From: Actinomycetes bacterium
Lineage (GTDB): Bacteria; Actinomycetota; Acidimicrobiia; Acidimicrobiales; RAAP-2
Direction of reading: 5' to 3'
Assembly: GCA_021837305.1 (NCBI GenBank)
Contig: JAKBGV010000006.1
Coordinates: 1 to 46,706, forward strand
DNA length: 46,706 nt
The translations under genes and the position numbers were made by a program. Within the stretch, counting starts at the first letter, position 1, and every line of letters begins with the position of its first letter. This document shows positions 42,735-46,706 of the stretch, piece by piece. A model generated the notes under the pieces. That model searched no databases. It had not been told where the DNA came from and saw nothing but the letters and a program-made list of their open reading frames with translations.

Positions 42735-43504
42735 GCTGGCGGCTCGGGGTGATCGGCTCACCGATCGCCCACTCCCTCTCGCCCCAGCTGCACGAGGCGG
42801 GGCTCGCCATCGCCGGGGTCGCGGGGACCTCGACGCGCATCGAGGTGGCGAGCGGTGATCTCGCGCGCGTGGCCGCACTGCTCGCCGACTACGACGCGCT
42901 CTCGGTGACCATGCCCCTCAAGGCCCAGGTGGTCGGGCTCTGTGACGGGCTCGACGAGGCCGCGGCGCGCGTAGGGGCTGTGAACTCGTTGCTCGTGCGC
43001 GATGGGCGTGTCGAGGGTGCGAATACCGACGGTCTCGGGTTCGTCGACTCGCTCGAGGGCGAACTCGGGTTCCGCGTTGAGGGACGGGTCGTCGCCCTGT
43101 GGGGCGCTGGGGGCGCGGCTCGCGCAATCGTCGACGCGCTGGCCGGTGCCGGCGCGCGTCGCGTCGACGTGGTCGGACGCACTGAGTCGTCGGTGCGGGC
43201 TCTCACGGCGGCCTACGACGTCGTCCACGAAGGCGTCAGTGGTGATGAACCCGCCGATCTCGTGATCAACACCACACCGGTCAGCGGCCGGGTCGTCGCT
43301 GCGCCCGTCGCCACGAAGCCCGCTGCGGTGGCCGTGGATATAACGTATGAGCCACGGATCTCGCCCTGGTTGGCGCAGTATGAAGAGAGTGGTTGTCGAG
43401 TGGTGAACGGTCTTGCGATGTTGGCGTATCAGGCCGCCCGTCAGCTCTCGTGGTGGTTGGAGGTGCCCATCGACGGGGCGACCTTGCTCGAGGCGATCCG
43501 GTGA
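42731..43504 (+). CDS. aroE: Shikimate dehydrogenase
   Basis: 257 residues. Substrate domain WRLGVIGSPIAHSLSPQLHE at 3-22, catalytic Lys64 in SVTMPLKAQ, Asn85 and Asp100 (GANTDGLGF), NADP domain with LWGAGGAARAIVDALAGAGA near 122. It reduces 3-dehydroshikimate in aromatic amino acid synthesis. It overlaps the mltG stop and the rodA start by 4 bp each. Confidence 0.93.
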   Translation: MSWRLGVIGSPIAHSLSPQLHEAGLAIAGVAGTSTRIEVASGDLARVAALLADYDALSVTMPLKAQVVGLCDGLDEAAARVGAVNSLLVRDGRVEGANTDGLGFVDSLEGELGFRVEGRVVALWGAGGAARAIVDALAGAGARRVDVVGRTESSVRALTAAYDVVHEGVSGDEPADLVINTTPVSGRVVAAPVATKPAAVAVDITYEPRISPWLAQYEESGCRVVNGLAMLAYQAARQLSWWLEVPIDGATLLEAIR

Positions 43505-44643
43505 GCGACACTCTCAACGCCATCACGACGCGCATGCGGAGCCGTGAGGCGATGGACCGGGGCCTCTTCGTGGGCCTCATCGTGCTGGGTCTCGTCGGCG
43601 TGGTCATGATCTACTCCGCGACGCGCACCGCGCTCGTGAACGCCGGCTACAACCCGCACTACTACCTCGAACGCCAGGGGATCTTCGTGGTGGTGGGCAT
43701 CGTCGTCATGTGGGCGATCTCGCGAATCGACTATCGGCGACTCGAGATCCTCGCCACGCCCCTCTACGTGATTTCGCTGTTCGCGCTCGCGGGGGTGTTC
43801 GTCGCCGGTCAGAGTGCCCTCGGCGCACAGCGGTGGTACAACCTCGGATTCATCCAGTTCCAGCCGAGCGAGTTCACGGTGCTCGTCATCATTCTCGCGG
43901 TCGCGACGTACACCCAGCGGCGCGCCGACGGTCTGACGATGTACGACGTGCTGCGGATCCTCGTGATGGGTGGCACGCCGTTGCTGCTGATCGTGCTCCA
44001 GCCGGACCTCGGCACCGCGATCATCATCGTCTTGGTGGTCGCGGCGATGATGGTGATCGCCGGGGTTCCACCGCGGTTCATGACCTTCCTCGCGATCATC
44101 GGCTCGGTGGGAGTCGCCGGGGCGGTCTACTTCGACCTGCTGCACAAGTACCAGGTCGACCGCTTCGTCTCGTTCCTCAACCAGAACTCGACCAACCCGG
44201 CGCTCGCGCCGCTGATCTACGAGGTCTCCAACGCGAAGAGCGCGATCGGGTCGGGTGGTCTGCACGGCGCCGGACTCTTCCAGGGTCTCCAGACGGTGCT
44301 CGGCTACGTCCCCGAGCAGCGCACTGACTTCATCTTCACCGCGATCGGTGAGCAGTTGGGCTTCATAGGTTCGGTCGCGATCGTGCTGCTGCTCGCCTTC
44401 GTGGCCTTTCGCATGTTCCGGATCGGGCGCACGGCCAAGGACACCATGGGTCGCGTCCTCGGTCTGGGTGTGTTCATCTTCTTCGCCTTCAGTTGCTTTG
44501 AGAACATCGGGATGACGATGGGTATCATGCCGGTGACGGGCATCCCGCTGCCGCTGCTCAGCTACGGCGGATCCGCCGTGCTCGTGTTCTACAGCGCGGG
44601 CGGGCTGGTGCTGTCGGTGTCGAGGCGGAGGGGTGGGTCATGA
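43501..44643 (+). CDS. rodA: SEDS-family peptidoglycan polymerase RodA
   Basis: 380 residues, about ten membrane helices. Key SEDS pieces are ALGAQRWYNLGFIQFQPSEF, LLLIVLQPDLGTAIIIVLVV (the catalytic-loop region with the conserved Asp follows in SEDS enzymes), TVLGYVPEQRTDFIFTAIGE and VTGIPLPLLSYGGSAVLV. SEDS proteins polymerise glycan strands with a class B PBP partner, none of which is adjacent. The GTG overlaps the aroE stop. RodA rather than FtsW is chosen from overall character; the two are not separable with certainty by eye. Confidence 0.88.
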   Translation: MSDTLNAITTRMRSREAMDRGLFVGLIVLGLVGVVMIYSATRTALVNAGYNPHYYLERQGIFVVVGIVVMWAISRIDYRRLEILATPLYVISLFALAGVFVAGQSALGAQRWYNLGFIQFQPSEFTVLVIILAVATYTQRRADGLTMYDVLRILVMGGTPLLLIVLQPDLGTAIIIVLVVAAMMVIAGVPPRFMTFLAIIGSVGVAGAVYFDLLHKYQVDRFVSFLNQNSTNPALAPLIYEVSNAKSAIGSGGLHGAGLFQGLQTVLGYVPEQRTDFIFTAIGEQLGFIGSVAIVLLLAFVAFRMFRIGRTAKDTMGRVLGLGVFIFFAFSCFENIGMTMGIMPVTGIPLPLLSYGGSAVLVFYSAGGLVLSVSRRRGGS

Positions 44644-45125
44644 GTGACGAGATCGAGGCGGTCGGTGACGAATCGACATCGACGCCCTACGTCAAACCGG
44701 CCGACCGACTCGTCGAGACGTTCCGGATCGTGCACGTCGAGTCGATACTCTTCGACCTCGGCGACACGTCACCCGTCGTGCACCTCATGGAGGCTGAAGC
44801 TCCGTACCGCAATGTCTCGATCCCCATGGCCCTCGTGGACGCGACGGCGCTGCATGCGGCGCTGTACAATCGCGCGGGTCGCCGCCCGAGCACCCACGAG
44901 CTGTTCTCGACGGTGCTCGCGCGGCTTCAGACCGACGTCATCGCCGCCAAGATTGTGCGCCACGAGGCTGGAATCTTCTACGCCGAACTCGACCTGATGA
45001 CCCCGCGCGGCCGCGAGGTGGTGGACTGTCGCACGAGCGACGCATTGATTGTGGCCTTGCGTCAGACGGTCGTGGCACCAATCCTGTGCCTCGAGAGCAT
45101 CCTCGAATCGTTTAACGACGCTTGA
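44640..45125 (+). CDS. Bifunctional nuclease (BFN/DUF151) domain protein
   Basis: 161 residues. After a 28-residue polar N-terminus, the DUF151 pattern is HVESILFDLGDTSPVVHLME, then IPMALVDATALHAALYNRAG, RPSTHELFSTVLARLQTDVI, FYAELDLMTPRGREVVDCRT and SDALIVALRQTVVAPILCLE. Plant and mycobacterial homologues have been described as nucleases, but the biological role is unsettled. ATG overlaps the rodA stop in ATGA. Its 3' end overlaps the convergent SEDS gene by 14 bp. Confidence 0.88.
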   Translation: MSDEIEAVGDESTSTPYVKPADRLVETFRIVHVESILFDLGDTSPVVHLMEAEAPYRNVSIPMALVDATALHAALYNRAGRRPSTHELFSTVLARLQTDVIAAKIVRHEAGIFYAELDLMTPRGREVVDCRTSDALIVALRQTVVAPILCLESILESFNDA

Positions 45126-46482
45126 ACTCGACGCGGCGAATCGCCCCGCCGCGTAGGTCGAGGTTGTTCTCGTGGGAGATCCGCAAGAGCAGCGCGACGA
45201 TGATGTAGTTGGCCACGAGCGAACTACCGCCGTAGGCCATGAACGGCAGTGTGATGCCGGTGAAAGGCAGGAGCCGTAGGACCCCGGCCATGATGAAGAA
45301 GGCCTGGAGCCCGACGACGGCCGTGAGTGCGGTGCTGGCGAGGCGCACGTAGTCCGAGTGGGCGCGTTGGGCGATGCGGAATCCCTCCCCAACGAAGAGC
45401 ACGAACAGGCTCAGCACGACGATGACGCCGAGCAGACCGAGTTCCTCGCCGATAGCCGCGATGATCATGTCCGACGTGATCTCGGGGATCGTCCCGGACT
45501 GGCCGAGTCCGAGACCCGTTCCCGTGACGCCGCCCGCGGCGAGGGAGAACCAGCCGTAGGCGAGCTGGTGGGAGAAGGCGAAGTTCTTCGCCGACCACGG
45601 GTCGATCCAGAGGCTCACGCGCACAGACACCTGGGTGAAGTACTTGGCCGCGACCAACGCCCCACCGGCAAACAGCGCGATGCTGATCGCGACGTAGGTC
45701 TTCAGTCCCGTCGTCACCCAGAGCATCGCGACGAAGAGGGCGAAGAGCAGCATGGCGAAGCCGATGTCGTTCTCCGCGCCGAGGATCACCATGGCGAAAC
45801 CCCACGCCGCGAGGATGGGTAGCAGGGTCCGCGGTGGAACGATGAGGCGTCGGCCGATCCGCTGGGTCGGGGTGGACAGCAGGTCACGGTTGGCGGCGAA
45901 GTAGGAGGCGAAGAAGAACGCGAGGAGGATCTTGGCGACCTCGACCGGCTGGAAGGTGATCGGCCCAAGGCCAATCCACAGGCGAGCGCCGCCCACGCTG
46001 ATCCCGAGCCCCGGCACGAGGGGCAGCAGCAGAAGCCCGATGGCGCCCACGAGCGAGAGGTAGCGGTAGCGGTCGAGGTCGCGAACGTGGCGAACCAGCG
46101 CGAGGGTAAGGGCGAGCCCGATGGCACTGACGAGAAACCAGAGCGACTGGTAGGCCGCCTGGTGGGGGTCCCAGCGCGCGATCTCGACGTAGCCAATCCC
46201 GTTGAGCAGCGTCGCGATGGGTAGGAGCACCTGGGAGGACTGGGGCGCGTAGATGCGGATCGCGACGTGCATCATGAGCGAGATGGCCACCATCGCCACG
46301 AGGAAGAGCCACAGGTCAGGCGGCAGGTGCCCGACCGCGCCGAGCCAGGCGAGCACGTAGAACGACGCGGAGATGATCCAGGCCAAGACCATGAGTCCGA
46401 GCTCGGTCGAGCGTCGGGCGCGTTCGCCATCTCCGGACTCGGGAGGCGTCGGGGGCGTCAGAGCGCGCATCTGCTTCGCCAT
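45112..46482 (-). CDS. Second SEDS-family (RodA/FtsW-like) protein
   Basis: 456 residues with about 12 membrane helices. GARLWIGLGPITFQPVEVAK, a VILGAENDIGFAMLLFALFV segment in the place of the usual DLGTA element, GLGQSGTIPEITSDMIIAAI and FTGITLPFMAYGGSSLVANY identify SEDS. It resembles Rv0017c-type RodA in length and N-terminal extension. TACTCT ends 6 nt before the ATG, so it is probably leaderless. It faces ppk in the opposite direction. Paralogous to the gene at 43501, only about 1 kb away. Confidence 0.88.
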   Translation of the reverse strand: MAKQMRALTPPTPPESGDGERARRSTELGLMVLAWIISASFYVLAWLGAVGHLPPDLWLFLVAMVAISLMMHVAIRIYAPQSSQVLLPIATLLNGIGYVEIARWDPHQAAYQSLWFLVSAIGLALTLALVRHVRDLDRYRYLSLVGAIGLLLLPLVPGLGISVGGARLWIGLGPITFQPVEVAKILLAFFFASYFAANRDLLSTPTQRIGRRLIVPPRTLLPILAAWGFAMVILGAENDIGFAMLLFALFVAMLWVTTGLKTYVAISIALFAGGALVAAKYFTQVSVRVSLWIDPWSAKNFAFSHQLAYGWFSLAAGGVTGTGLGLGQSGTIPEITSDMIIAAIGEELGLLGVIVVLSLFVLFVGEGFRIAQRAHSDYVRLASTALTAVVGLQAFFIMAGVLRLLPFTGITLPFMAYGGSSLVANYIIVALLLRISHENNLDLRGGAIRRVEFKRR

Positions 46483-46488
46483 CCTCTT

Positions 46489-46494
46489 AGAGTA
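46489..46494 (-). promoter_or_regulatory. -10 box of the minus-strand SEDS gene
   Basis: On the minus strand TACTCT is followed by AAGAGG and the ATG at 46482. The 51-bp gap to ppk (46483-46533) must also hold the divergent ppk promoter. Confidence 0.55.
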
Positions 46495-46533
46495 GTCGTA
46501 GGAAGGGCGAAAATACTGAGAGAGGCGGGGCCC

Positions 46534-46706
46534 GTGAGTTTCGACGTTCAGGCGTTCGGCCCCGAACGATTCTCGAGTCGCGAGCTCTCGCGCCTGGAGT
46601 TCGGCGCGAGGCTACTCGACCTCGCCGAGGACCAGCGCCTGCCCATCTTGGAGCGCTGCAAGTTCGTCGCGATCTTCGCCGACATGATCGACGAGTTCTT
46701 TCAGGT
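46534..46706 (+). CDS. ppk: Polyphosphate kinase 1, N-terminal part
   Basis: The frame opens at GTG 46534 and runs off the window after about 57 residues. RFSSRELSRLEFGARLLDLA and ILERCKFVAIFADMIDEFFQ match the N-terminal helical domain of Ppk1, which reads RELSWLEFNxRVLxLAxD and LERxKFLAIFSxNLDEFFM in many bacteria. Ppk1 makes polyphosphate from ATP on the inner face of the membrane. No unusual feature is visible in the part available. Confidence 0.88.
   Translation, partial: MSFDVQAFGPERFSSRELSRLEFGARLLDLAEDQRLPILERCKFVAIFADMIDEFFQ

Overview
The window reads as chromosome of a high-GC actinobacterium. The actinobacterial signatures are genes for phosphatidylinositol mannoside (PIM) synthesis, a mycothiol-type ligase (MshC), an InhA-type enoyl reductase, and a probable F420:NADP oxidoreductase. 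A class such as Acidimicrobiia is plausible but is only an inference. No tRNA, rRNA, CRISPR array, intact insertion sequence or prophage was seen.

Layout. Positions 1-8.7 kb are accessory: the 5' part of a Phd/YefM-type antitoxin with a palindromic operator, a small iron-permease-family membrane protein, a winged-helix regulator, a tightly overlapping three-gene glycan cassette (GT4 glycosyltransferase, alpha/alpha-barrel-like protein, GH130 glycosidase), a GAF-ANTAR regulator, a nearly empty stretch, then a comparatively AT-rich patch with two paralogous 87-aa membrane proteins and two even smaller reading frames, bounded by hairpins. Positions 8.9-16 kb hold a nitronate-monooxygenase-like flavoprotein, a secreted neocarzinostatin-fold protein, and four membrane proteins or transporters (DHA2 MFS, YczE-like, LysE-like, ABC exporter).

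From 16 kb on the window is core genome. InhA/FabI diverges from an F420-dependent reductase coupled to mshC. Then follows a long plus-strand run: thrS, HIT, pgsA, PIM acyltransferase, pimA, a probable inactive M48-like membrane protein, pdxS-pdxT, yebC, ruvC-ruvA-ruvB, yajC-secD-secF, relA, hisS, aspS, rarA, alaS, ruvX, mltG, aroE, rodA, and a bifunctional-nuclease-domain gene. A second SEDS gene on the minus strand and the start of ppk close the window. The thrS-to-aroE order matches, with omissions, the Mycobacterium tuberculosis Rv2614c-Rv2552c region.

How it fits together: the PIM genes build cell-envelope lipids, pdxST makes pyridoxal phosphate, ruvABC and rarA handle stalled or recombining forks, yajC-secDF drives late protein export, relA makes and degrades (p)ppGpp, and mltG, the two SEDS proteins and aroE serve wall and aromatic metabolism. 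Many genes overlap their neighbour by 4 bp (ATGA or GTGA), implying translational coupling. A recurrent signature, a TANNNT box ending 6-8 nt before the start codon with no Shine-Dalgarno, suggests that at least eight genes, including inhA, pdxS, ruvC, relA, alaS and a SEDS gene, are expressed from leaderless mRNAs.

I did not find a clearly new large system. The parts most deserving a second look are the small-membrane-protein patch at 7.6-8.7 kb, the GT4/GH130 cassette, the inactive M48-like protein inside the PIM-pyridoxal run, and the 4-codon upstream frame before the ABC exporter.
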